A stretch of DNA of 64,000 nt, from contig NZ_JAPEOQ010000002.1 of NCBI RefSeq assembly GCF_026341035.1, positions 2,728,001 to 2,792,000 of the forward strand, read 5' to 3'. The DNA comes from Streptomyces sp. NBC_01016. Its GTDB lineage: Bacteria > Actinomycetota > Actinomycetes > Streptomycetales > Streptomycetaceae. The notes beneath the pieces were generated by a model that was not told the origin of the DNA, made no database searches, and was given only the letters and a program-made list of their open reading frames with translations. The position numbers were made by a program, and so were the translations under genes. Positions 7,975-16,275 of this stretch are shown here, in pieces. Numbering within the stretch: the first letter of the stretch is position 1; each line of letters begins with the position of its first letter.

Positions 7975-8985
7975 ATGCCGACCACCATGACCGACGTGGC
8001 CCGTGCCGCCGGCGTCTCCCAGAAGACGGTGTCCCGCGTCGTCAACGGTGAGCCGTACGTGAGCGCCGAGATCCGCGAGCGCGTGCACCGGGCCATCCGG
8101 GACCTCGACTTCCGCCCCAACAACACGGCCCGCGCGCTGCTCAAGGGGAGACACCGCCGCATCGGCGTGGTCTCGCTCGGCAGCGCGCACTATGGGCCCA
8201 CGACGCTCCTCATGGCTTTGGAGCGGGCCATGCAGCGGGCCGGTTACGCGTTCGCGCTGGCCGGCACCCGCGACGGCCGGGACAGGAGTCTCGCCGCGGC
8301 CGTCGCCTCGTTGCTGACCCAGGGCGTCGACGGCGTCGTGCTGTCCGAGCCGGTCGACGACGGCTCGCCGCTCCGGTTCCGCTGCGACGTGCCGATGGTC
8401 AGCCTGGGCGAACCCGTGGAGCTGTCCGGTGCCGCGGGCGCCGTGGTCTGCGCCGACGGTGTCGCCGACGCCCGATGCGCCACCGAACACCTCCTCGCCC
8501 TCGGCCACCGCACCGTGTGGCACATACCGGGCCCCGACAACTGGTTCAGCGCCCGTGACCGCGAGCGAGGTTGGCGTGCGGCGCTGGCGGAGGCCGGCGT
8601 CGCGGCGCCGCCGCTCGCCCCCGCGGGCGACTGGACCCCTGCCTCCGGCTACCGCGCCGCCCGGCAGCTGGCCCGCGACCCCGACGTCACCGCCGTCTTC
8701 GTGGCCAACGACGAGATGGCACTCGGCGCCCTGCGAGCCTTCACCGAGGCCGGGCGCCGCGTCCCCGAGGACGTCAGTGTCGTCGGCTTCGACGACATCC
8801 CGGCGGCCGCCTACCTCACCCCGCCGCTCACCACCGTCCGACAGGACTTCGCGACCGTCGCCACCCGCGCCGTCGACGTCCTGACCGCCATGATCGAGGA
8901 CACCCCTCGACCGGCTGAACCCCCTTATCTAGCAAGCCAGTTGGTCCTGCGTGAGTCCACCGCGCCGCGACCTCGGACGACGTAA
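7975..8985 (+). CDS. LacI-family transcriptional regulator of the beta-galactoside operon
   Basis: The 336-residue protein opens with the LacI helix-turn-helix (MTDVARAAGVSQKTVSRVVNGEPYVS) and hinge helix (NNTARALLKG). A periplasmic-binding-like sugar-sensing core follows, ending in the typical VVGFDDIPAAAYLTPPLTTVRQD. It lies directly upstream of the ABC transporter and GH42 genes and in the same direction, so it most likely represses them until galactoside is present. The ATG at 7975 follows GGGAGG at 7965-7970, immediately after the 58-bp palindrome, its obvious candidate binding site. Confidence 0.9.
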   Translation: MPTTMTDVARAAGVSQKTVSRVVNGEPYVSAEIRERVHRAIRDLDFRPNNTARALLKGRHRRIGVVSLGSAHYGPTTLLMALERAMQRAGYAFALAGTRDGRDRSLAAAVASLLTQGVDGVVLSEPVDDGSPLRFRCDVPMVSLGEPVELSGAAGAVVCADGVADARCATEHLLALGHRTVWHIPGPDNWFSARDRERGWRAALAEAGVAAPPLAPAGDWTPASGYRAARQLARDPDVTAVFVANDEMALGALRAFTEAGRRVPEDVSVVGFDDIPAAAYLTPPLTTVRQDFATVATRAVDVLTAMIEDTPRPAEPPYLASQLVLRESTAPRPRTT

Positions 8986-9131
8986 ACCCCACACACCCGT
9001 CCACCCATCCACCGACAGACCGGAACACCCCCGGTCCGCCCCGCCATGCCCGCACACGGCCCCGCCGCCCCCGACACCCACCCACATACGCATCGCCCCC
9101 GCCCCCACCCGCACCACGTGAGGAGTCACGT

Positions 9132-10520
9132 GTGTTCACCCCGAGCCGCCACCTCCACCTCCACCGCCCACGCACGCCCCGCCCACCCACACCCCGACCA
9201 CCCTCCCGCCGCGCCCTGCTCCGAGGCGCCGCCGGGCTCGGTGTCACCGCCGCGCTCGCCGCCTGCGGGCAAGGTGCCACCACGCCCCGTACATCCGGCG
9301 ACGTCACCCTTGCCCTGTGGACCCACGACCAGAACTACGAGAAGTTCTTCACCCGTTCCATACCGGCCGCCGACCGGCTCACGGACTTCGCGTACCGCCT
9401 GAGCACCACGCTGGCGGGCGCCCCCGACCTGGTCACCAAGCTGCTCGCCCAGGCCGTCGCCGAGCGTGGTGTGCCGGACATGGTCGGCTTCGAGATGAGC
9501 GCCTTTCTGCGGATGCTGCGCGGTGACATCGCCGAGCGGCTGTTGCGCGACCTCGGCGAGGACGTGGCGAAGGTGCAGGGACTGAAGGAGGACCTGCTGC
9601 CCGCGCGCACCGCCCCGTTCAGCAAGGACGGCAAGCTCTACGGCCTGGACTCCGACACCCCGCTGGTCGTGCACTACTACCGCAGGGACCTCTTCGAGAA
9701 GTACGGGCTGCCGGTCGCGGCCGACACCTGGGAGGAGTTCGCCAAGTTCGGCGAACGCGCCCACCGCAAGCACGACGTCGCGCTCAATGCGGTCGTCACC
9801 GGCCCCGACGTCAACCAGGTCGTGCAGTCCTTCCAGATGCTGTTCAACCAGCGCGGCGGCGGCCTCTTCGACAAGGACCAGAACCTCACCCTGGACTCGC
9901 CCGAGGCGGTGGAGTCCCTGGAGTTCATCTGCCGTGGTCTGCGGGCCGGCTTCATCACTCCTGTCTCCGACTACTTCGGCGGCCCGATGCAGGCCGCGCT
10001 CAAGCAGGGCAAGGTGATCGGCGTCCTCATGGCGACCTGGTTCAAGATCTACGGCCTGATGCCCAACGTGCCCGAACAGAAAGGGAGATGGGGCATGGCG
10101 GCCCCACCCCGGTTCTCCGCGGGCGGCCACGCCACCTCCACCAGTGGCGGCACCGGATTCGGCGTGCTGCGGGGCAAGCCCAACTCCCGGGCCGCCGCGG
10201 AGTTCCTCCACAGCGCCTACCTCACCCACGAGGCCCAGGTCCGCCGCTTCCACGAGCTCGGCTATCTGCCCACCCGCGCCTCCGTCTACAAGGACAAGGC
10301 CCTGCTCCGCACCACCGACTCGTACCTCGGAGGGCAGCGCCCGTTCGACGTCTACACCGCGCTCCTCGACGACGCACCCCGCGTCTATGTCAGCCCGGAC
10401 CAGTCGATCCTCAACGACGTGCTCGCCGGCTGTCTGCTCAGCGCCTACCGCGGCGACCTCACACCACGCGCCGCCATCCGCAAGGCCGCCGCCGACTTCC
10501 GCGACCAGGCGGGGAGGTAG
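9132..10520 (+). CDS. ABC transporter sugar-binding lipoprotein
   Basis: The 462-residue protein starts at GTG 9132 (AGGAG at 9120-9124). It has a His/Pro/Arg-rich leader, an RR-containing signal (SRRALLRGAAGLGV) and a lipobox LAAC, so it is exported and lipid-anchored. The rest has the extracellular solute-binding fold of family 1, with LYGLDSDTPLVVHYYRRDLFEKYGL and TWEEFAKFGERA. It should deliver an oligosaccharide, presumably a galactoside given the operon, to the two permeases that follow. The twin arginines raise the possibility of Tat export. Confidence 0.88.
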   Translation: MFTPSRHLHLHRPRTPRPPTPRPPSRRALLRGAAGLGVTAALAACGQGATTPRTSGDVTLALWTHDQNYEKFFTRSIPAADRLTDFAYRLSTTLAGAPDLVTKLLAQAVAERGVPDMVGFEMSAFLRMLRGDIAERLLRDLGEDVAKVQGLKEDLLPARTAPFSKDGKLYGLDSDTPLVVHYYRRDLFEKYGLPVAADTWEEFAKFGERAHRKHDVALNAVVTGPDVNQVVQSFQMLFNQRGGGLFDKDQNLTLDSPEAVESLEFICRGLRAGFITPVSDYFGGPMQAALKQGKVIGVLMATWFKIYGLMPNVPEQKGRWGMAAPPRFSAGGHATSTSGGTGFGVLRGKPNSRAAAEFLHSAYLTHEAQVRRFHELGYLPTRASVYKDKALLRTTDSYLGGQRPFDVYTALLDDAPRVYVSPDQSILNDVLAGCLLSAYRGDLTPRAAIRKAAADFRDQAGR

Positions 10521-10522
10521 CC

Positions 10523-11458
10523 ATGACCTCGACATCCCTGCGCGCCCGCCCCGTCCGTGTCACCGAGACCGCCGCCACGGACGGCCGGAAGCGCCGCGCA
10601 CCCCTCCACCCGTACCTCTTCATCGCCCCGTTCTACGTGCTGTACGTGCTGTTCATGCTGGTCCCCATCGCGGTGGCGATCTGGCTCAGCCTGTGCGAGT
10701 GGGTCGGGCTCGGCACCCCGCACTGGGTCGGCCTGCGCAACTACCAGCACCTGCTGACCGACGCGAGCTTCCACCGGGCACTCGGCAACACAGGGATATA
10801 TGTCCTGGTCAGCCTTCTGGTCATCGTGCCCGCCGCGCTGTTCGTCGCCCAGGCCATCAACGCCCGCGGGGTCCGCGCCCGCGACCTGTGGCGGACCGCG
10901 TACTTCGTGCCGATCGTGGTGTCACCGATCGTCGTCGCCCTGATCTTCGGGCTCATCTTCGACCAGCAATTCGGGCTGCTCAACTCGCTGCTGCGGGCGC
11001 TGTTCGGCACCGGCTCCGTGGACTGGCTGGGCGATCCGACCCTGTCCAAGGTCGCCATCTCCCTTGTCATGGCGTGGCGTTGGACCGGTTACCTCACCAT
11101 CTTCTTCCTCGCCGGACTGCAGAACGTGCCGCGCGAGCTGTACGAGGCCGCGGCCATCGACGGCGCCGGGCGGGTGCGCACCTTCGTCACCGTCACCCTG
11201 CCCTCGCTGAAGCCGGTGACCGCGTTCGTCGCGGTGACCTCGTTCATCGGCGCCGCGCAGATCTTCGACGAGCCGTATCTGCTCACCGGCGGCGGTCCTG
11301 CCGAAGCGACCCTGTCCGTGGCCATGTTCATCTACCGGGCCGCCTTCGAACGCCAGCAGTTCGGCTACGCGGCCGCTGCCGGGGTCGTGCTGTTCGTCGT
11401 CGTCTTCACCCTCAGCCGGATCTTCAACCGGCTGCTCGGCATCGGGAGGACCCAGTGA
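10523..11458 (+). CDS. ABC sugar transporter permease (MalF-type)
   Basis: The 311-residue protein has six membrane helices and the permease loop EAAAIDGAGRVRTFVTVTLPSLKP, which contacts the ATPase. The ATG at 10523 lies two bases after the stop of the binding protein, and its TGA overlaps the GTG of the second permease. It forms half of the import channel. No ATPase gene is present in this operon. In Streptomyces a shared ATPase (MsiK) encoded elsewhere commonly energises such systems. Confidence 0.9.
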   Translation: MTSTSLRARPVRVTETAATDGRKRRAPLHPYLFIAPFYVLYVLFMLVPIAVAIWLSLCEWVGLGTPHWVGLRNYQHLLTDASFHRALGNTGIYVLVSLLVIVPAALFVAQAINARGVRARDLWRTAYFVPIVVSPIVVALIFGLIFDQQFGLLNSLLRALFGTGSVDWLGDPTLSKVAISLVMAWRWTGYLTIFFLAGLQNVPRELYEAAAIDGAGRVRTFVTVTLPSLKPVTAFVAVTSFIGAAQIFDEPYLLTGGGPAEATLSVAMFIYRAAFERQQFGYAAAAGVVLFVVVFTLSRIFNRLLGIGRTQ

Positions 11459-12294
11459 GCGCCCCAGTGAACGTCACGGTGCTGCGCCGTCCCCTCCTCT
11501 ACACCACCCTCGGTGTGCTGCTGCTCGCCTTCACCGCCCCACTCCTCTGGGCGGTCAGTGGCTCCTTCAAGCGGCGCGGCGACATCTTCGGCTACCCGCC
11601 GAAACTCATCCCGTCCCCGGCCACGCTCGCCAACTTCCGTTCCCTGCTCACCGAGCAGCCCTTCGGTCGCTGGTTCCTGATGAGCGCCGTGGTCGCGCTG
11701 CTCGCCACCGTGGTCTCGGTGTTCGTCTGCGCGCTTGCCGGATACGGCTTCGCCAAATTCCGTTTCGCCGGGAAACGGTTCCTGTTCGGCGTGATGTTCA
11801 GCTCGCTGTCGATCCCGTTCGCGGTGATCCTCGTGCCGCTGTTCGTGATCCTCGTGAAGACCGGACTCGGCAGCCCGTGGTTCGCGCTGATCGTGCCGTG
11901 GGTGGCACCCGCGTTCGGCATCTTCATGATGCAGCAATACATTGTGCAGAGCGTCCCGGACGAGATCCTTGAGGCCGCCCGTATCGACGGCGCGAGCGAG
12001 TTCGGGATCTTCCGGCGTGTGGTGCTGCCACTGCTGCGGCCCTCGCTCGGCGCGCTCGGTGTCTGGCAGTTCCTGCAGAGCTACAACAGCTTCCTGTGGC
12101 CGCTGGTCCTGGTCTCCGACAGCTCCCAGTACACCCTTCCCCTCGGCCTGCAGACCCTCTTCCGGGCCGAGAACCGCCAGTACGACCTGGTCCTCGCAGG
12201 ATCCGTGCTCGCGGTGCTCCCCGCCGTCCTCGTCTTCGTCCTCCTGCGCAAACAGCTCCTGGAGGGCCTTTCCACGGGCGCGGTCAAGGGATGA
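11455..12294 (+). CDS. ABC sugar transporter permease (MalG-type)
   Basis: The 279-residue protein has six membrane helices and the conserved EILEAARIDGASEFGIFRRVVLPLLRP loop of inner-membrane sugar permeases. The GTG start at 11455 overlaps the stop of the first permease. It pairs with that protein to make the translocation path for the substrate of the GH42 enzyme encoded downstream. Confidence 0.9.
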   Translation: MSAPVNVTVLRRPLLYTTLGVLLLAFTAPLLWAVSGSFKRRGDIFGYPPKLIPSPATLANFRSLLTEQPFGRWFLMSAVVALLATVVSVFVCALAGYGFAKFRFAGKRFLFGVMFSSLSIPFAVILVPLFVILVKTGLGSPWFALIVPWVAPAFGIFMMQQYIVQSVPDEILEAARIDGASEFGIFRRVVLPLLRPSLGALGVWQFLQSYNSFLWPLVLVSDSSQYTLPLGLQTLFRAENRQYDLVLAGSVLAVLPAVLVFVLLRKQLLEGLSTGAVKG

Positions 12295-12355
12295 ATGCCT
12301 GAGTGCCACCCGCCGCTCCGTCTCAACACACGCTCAACTCACGTATAGGAGAGCC

Positions 12356-14434
12356 ATGTTCGACCTCCCGAACCGGGTCCTGTTCGGCGCCGCCTACTAT
12401 CACGAGTACCAGCCCCACGACCGGCTCAAGGACGACCTCGACCAGATGGCCGAGGCGCACTTCACCGTCATCCGGGTCGGCGAGTCCGTCTGGTCGACCT
12501 GGGAACCCGACAACGGCCGCTTCGACCTCGACTGGCTGCAACCGGTCCTGGACGGCGCGCACGAGCGCGGCATCTCCGTCGTCCTGGGCACCCCGACGTA
12601 CGCCGTACCGCCGTGGCTCGCCCGGCTCTACCCGGAGATCGCGGGGGAGCGGAAGACGGGACAGCGGATCGGCTGGGGCGCCCGCCAGGAAGTCGACTTC
12701 ACCCACCCCGCGTTCCGCTTCCACGCCGAACGCGTCATCCGCAAAATCACCGAACGCTACGCCTCCCACCCGGCCGTCATCGGCTTCCAGGTCGACAACG
12801 AACCCGGCAACGAACTCCTCCACAACCACGGCGTCTTCCAGCAGTTCACCGACCGGCTGCGCGCGCAGTACGGCGACGTGGAGACCCTGAACCGCGAATG
12901 GGGCCTGGTCTACTGGTCGCACCGGCTCGCCACCTGGGCCGACCTGTGGACCCCCGACAACAACGCACAACCCCAGTACGACCTGGCCTGGCGCCGCTTC
13001 CAGGCCGACCTCACCACCGAGTTCATCGGCTGGCAGGCGGACATCGTGCGCGAGTACGCGCGACCCGACCAGTTCGTCACTACGTGCATCGCCTACGAAC
13101 GCCCGGGCATCGAGGACGATCAACTGACGCGCCGCCTCGACGTCACCGCCGGCAACCCCTACTACGCGATGCAGGACGGCCTCGCCCACCCCGAGGGACC
13201 GCAGTCCCCGCAGGGCTGGACCACCTCCGGCACCTGGGCCCTGTACCGCAGCGCGGACCGCATGTACTCCTCGCGCCAGGAGCCCTTCCTCGTCACGGAG
13301 ACCAACGCCCAGGCAATCGGCGGCAGTTACCACAACCGCCCGGCGTACGACGGACAGTGGCGGCAGGCGGCGTGGGCGCTCATCTCACGCGGCGCTTCGA
13401 TGATCGAGTACTGGCACTGGCACACGCTGCACTTCGGTACGGAGACGTACTGGGGCGGCATCCTGCCCCACAACGGCCGCCCCGGCCGCGTATACCGCGA
13501 ACTCGCCATGCTGGGAAGGGAGTTGGAGGTAGCGGGCGACCTGGTGGCAGGTCTCACCCCCGACACGGATGTCGCCTTCCTCTACGCGGGCCCCAGCAAG
13601 TGGGCACTACAGGCCCAGCCCGCACTCGCCCGACCCGACGGGGGAGCGGACCCGAACTCGTACCAGACCATCTTCGACGCGTTCTACCGCGGCGCTTTCG
13701 ACGCGGGCCTCCAGGCGAGGGTGCTCCACCCAAGCCAACTGTCGGCCGCTGCCTCCGACTTGCCACCGATACTCGTGGCCCCGGCCTACTACGCGGCCGA
13801 CGACATCACCCTCGACCTTCTCACCGCATACGCCGAACAAGGCGGCCATCTCATCATCGGCCCGCGCACGGCGTACGCCGACGAGGAGGCCCGCGCCCGC
13901 ACGGACGCTCAACCCGCGCGTCTCGCCGAGGCCGCCGGAGTGACGTACGACGAGTTCAGCAACCTGTCCGCACCCCTCACGGTCCACGGTACGGACGCCT
14001 TCCCGCTGGAGGCCGACGCGCAGGCGCTGCACTGGGCGGACGGCCTGACACCGACGGACGCGCAGGCCCTGGCCTCGTACGAGCACCCGCACTTCGGGCG
14101 CTGGCCAGCCATCACCACGCGCGCGCACGGTGCCGGCCGCATCACGTACGTGGGTACGGTCCCGGACCCGGCGCTGGGGCGCGCCCTGTTCGGCTGGGCC
14201 GCACCCGAGCCCGCGACGGCCTGGCGCCCCGAGGCCCCCAGCGTCACCACCACGTCCGCGACCGCCCGCGACGGCCGCCGGGTCCGCTTCCTGCACAACT
14301 GGTCCTGGGAGCCGCAGACCTTCACCGCGCCGGAAGCGGTGCGCGACGTGCTGACGGGGGAGGCCCACGAGCGCGGAGGTGACATCACGCTGGGTGCGTG
14401 GGACGTGCGGGTGCTGGAGGTGACGGCGCGGTGA
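12356..14434 (+). CDS. Beta-galactosidase, glycoside hydrolase family 42
   Basis: The 692-residue enzyme has the GH42 TIM barrel (N-terminus FGAAYYHEYQPHDRLKDDLDQMAEAHFTVIR), an acid/base Glu149 in QVDNEPGN and a nucleophile Glu315 in FLVTETNAQ. A trimerisation domain and a C-terminal beta domain follow. There is no signal peptide, so it works in the cytosol on galactosides brought in by the preceding ABC system. The ATG follows AGGAGAG. The stop codon lies in GGTGACATCACG (14430-14441), an exact copy of 14378-14389 inside the gene. Confidence 0.92.
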   Translation: MFDLPNRVLFGAAYYHEYQPHDRLKDDLDQMAEAHFTVIRVGESVWSTWEPDNGRFDLDWLQPVLDGAHERGISVVLGTPTYAVPPWLARLYPEIAGERKTGQRIGWGARQEVDFTHPAFRFHAERVIRKITERYASHPAVIGFQVDNEPGNELLHNHGVFQQFTDRLRAQYGDVETLNREWGLVYWSHRLATWADLWTPDNNAQPQYDLAWRRFQADLTTEFIGWQADIVREYARPDQFVTTCIAYERPGIEDDQLTRRLDVTAGNPYYAMQDGLAHPEGPQSPQGWTTSGTWALYRSADRMYSSRQEPFLVTETNAQAIGGSYHNRPAYDGQWRQAAWALISRGASMIEYWHWHTLHFGTETYWGGILPHNGRPGRVYRELAMLGRELEVAGDLVAGLTPDTDVAFLYAGPSKWALQAQPALARPDGGADPNSYQTIFDAFYRGAFDAGLQARVLHPSQLSAAASDLPPILVAPAYYAADDITLDLLTAYAEQGGHLIIGPRTAYADEEARARTDAQPARLAEAAGVTYDEFSNLSAPLTVHGTDAFPLEADAQALHWADGLTPTDAQALASYEHPHFGRWPAITTRAHGAGRITYVGTVPDPALGRALFGWAAPEPATAWRPEAPSVTTTSATARDGRRVRFLHNWSWEPQTFTAPEAVRDVLTGEAHERGGDITLGAWDVRVLEVTAR

Positions 14435-14600
14435 CATCACGGGTGCCGCCCGAACGTATGGCCGCCTTGCCTTCCTGAAGACGCCATGATCAGGGGCATT
14501 GCTTTTCGGACGCGGATCGTTGCGTCATGGTGCGGGGCACACTTTCCCAGGGCTCTATTCGGCCATACGGCACCTCTTGTGTGGGAGTTGGAGAGTAGCG

Positions 14601-16142
14601 ATGCGCGTTCCGATGACGATCGAGGACTTCCTGTACCGGGCCGAGCTCGGCTTCGCCGCCAGTCCCGGGGTGATCGACGAACCGGACCAGCCCGCGGCGC
14701 CCGTGCCGATGTCGACGTACGGGCGGCTCGGCGAGCGGGTGCGGGCCTGGCAGGCGGGGTTCGACGCGCTGGGCGTGGGGGAGGGCGAACGGGTGGCGGT
14801 GGTCAGCCACAACTCGGCCCGCATGCTGGAGCTGCTGTTCGCGGTGCCGATGAGCGGCAGGATCTGCGTGCCGGTCAACTTCCGTCTGAAGGCGGAGGAG
14901 ATCGAGTACGTGGTGCGGCAGAGCGGCGCGTCGGTGCTGCTGTACGACCCCGAGGTCGAGGGCGCGGTGTCGGGGGTGAAGGTGCCCCACCGGTTCGTAC
15001 TCGGCGAGCAGACGGAGAACGAGCTGATGCGCTTCGACGTTGCGCCGCGCCCGTGGTCGAGCCCGGACGAGAACGCGACGGCAACGATCAACTACACATC
15101 GGGAACGACCGCCCGCCCCAAGGGAGTCCAGCTCACCCACCGCAACATCTGGGTGAACGGCCTGACGTTCGGACTGCACACGCGGGCGTGGGAGCGCGAC
15201 GTGTATCTGCACACGCTGCCGATGTTCCACTGCAACGGCTGGGGGATGCCGTTCGTGATGGCCGGACTCGGTGTGAAGCAGGTGGCGCTGCGGAAGGTGG
15301 ACGGGGCGGAGATCCTGCGCCGGGTGGAGGAGCACGGGGTGACGCTGATGTGCGGCGCGCCGGCGGTGTGGAACACGGTCCTCGACGCGGCGTCCGGCTG
15401 GCAGGGCGAGATCCCGGGCCGGGACCGGGTGCGGATCGTGTGCGCGGGCGCGCCGCCGCCGAGCCGAACGATCCAGCGGGTGGAGGAGGAACTGGGTTGG
15501 GAGTTCACCCAGATCTACGGCCTGACGGAGACGTCCCCGATGCTGACGTTCAACCGTGCGCGGCCGGAGGACGCAGAGCTTCCGGCTGAGGAGCGAGCAC
15601 GCAAGCTGTCGCGGGCGGGGGTCCCGGCGCTGGGCGTCCGCCTCCAAGTCGTCGACTCCGGTGAGGTGTTGGCCCGCTCCAACGTGGTCCTGGACGGCTA
15701 CTGGGAAAAGCCGGAGGAGACGGCGGCGGTCCTGGAGGACGACTGGTTCCACACCGGCGACGGCGGTTCGGTCGACGAGGCGGACGGCCATCTGACGATC
15801 TCGGACCGGAAGAAGGACGTGATCATCACGGGCGGCGAGAACGTGTCGTCCATCGAGGTCGAGGACACCATCTTCAGCCACCCGGAGGTCGCGGAGGTCG
15901 CGGTGATCGGTGTGCCGCACACCAAGTGGGGCGAGACCATCAAGGCCTTGGTGGTCCCGGTGGCGGGCGCGACGGTGACGGAGGCCGACATCATCGCGCA
16001 CTGCAAGGAACGCGTGGCCGGATACAAGGCGCCGACGAGCGTGGAGTTCCGGGAGGCGATCCCGCGCACGGCGACGGGCAAAATCCAAAAATTCAAGCTG
16101 CGGGAGCCGTACTGGGCCGGTCGGGGGCGGGACGTCAACTGA
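14601..16142 (+). CDS. Acyl-CoA synthetase (AMP-dependent ligase)
   Basis: The 513-residue ANL-superfamily enzyme has the P-loop-like INYTSGTTARPKGVQLTHRN, the YGLTETSP motif, the HTGDGG hinge region and the catalytic lysine in PRTATGKIQKFKL. It activates a carboxylic acid to the acyl-adenylate and then the CoA thioester. The MFHCNGWG and EVAVIGVPHTKWGE segments resemble medium/long-chain fatty acyl-CoA ligases. It stands alone between the GH42 operon and a bidirectional terminator. The ATG at 14601 follows GGAGAG; ATG 14613 is an alternative. Substrate unknown. Confidence 0.88.
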   Translation: MRVPMTIEDFLYRAELGFAASPGVIDEPDQPAAPVPMSTYGRLGERVRAWQAGFDALGVGEGERVAVVSHNSARMLELLFAVPMSGRICVPVNFRLKAEEIEYVVRQSGASVLLYDPEVEGAVSGVKVPHRFVLGEQTENELMRFDVAPRPWSSPDENATATINYTSGTTARPKGVQLTHRNIWVNGLTFGLHTRAWERDVYLHTLPMFHCNGWGMPFVMAGLGVKQVALRKVDGAEILRRVEEHGVTLMCGAPAVWNTVLDAASGWQGEIPGRDRVRIVCAGAPPPSRTIQRVEEELGWEFTQIYGLTETSPMLTFNRARPEDAELPAEERARKLSRAGVPALGVRLQVVDSGEVLARSNVVLDGYWEKPEETAAVLEDDWFHTGDGGSVDEADGHLTISDRKKDVIITGGENVSSIEVEDTIFSHPEVAEVAVIGVPHTKWGETIKALVVPVAGATVTEADIIAHCKERVAGYKAPTSVEFREAIPRTATGKIQKFKLREPYWAGRGRDVN

Positions 16143-16197
16143 CCGCGGGCCGCGGCTGCCCTGCAGGCGGGAGCGGCACGGCGCCGCGCGCCGATCT

Positions 16198-16235
16198 ACG
16201 GGTGGCCCGGTGCTGGTGAGCACCGGGCCACCCGT
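16198..16235. terminator. Bidirectional terminator between convergent genes
   Basis: A perfect 17-bp stem (ACGGGTGGCCCGGTGCT with its complement) closes a GGTG loop. It lies between the acyl-CoA synthetase and the convergent GH92 gene and could stop transcription from both sides. Confidence 0.88.
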
Positions 16236-16275
16236 GGATCGCTTCGGACCTCTGTGACAGGTCCGCTGGTGACGG

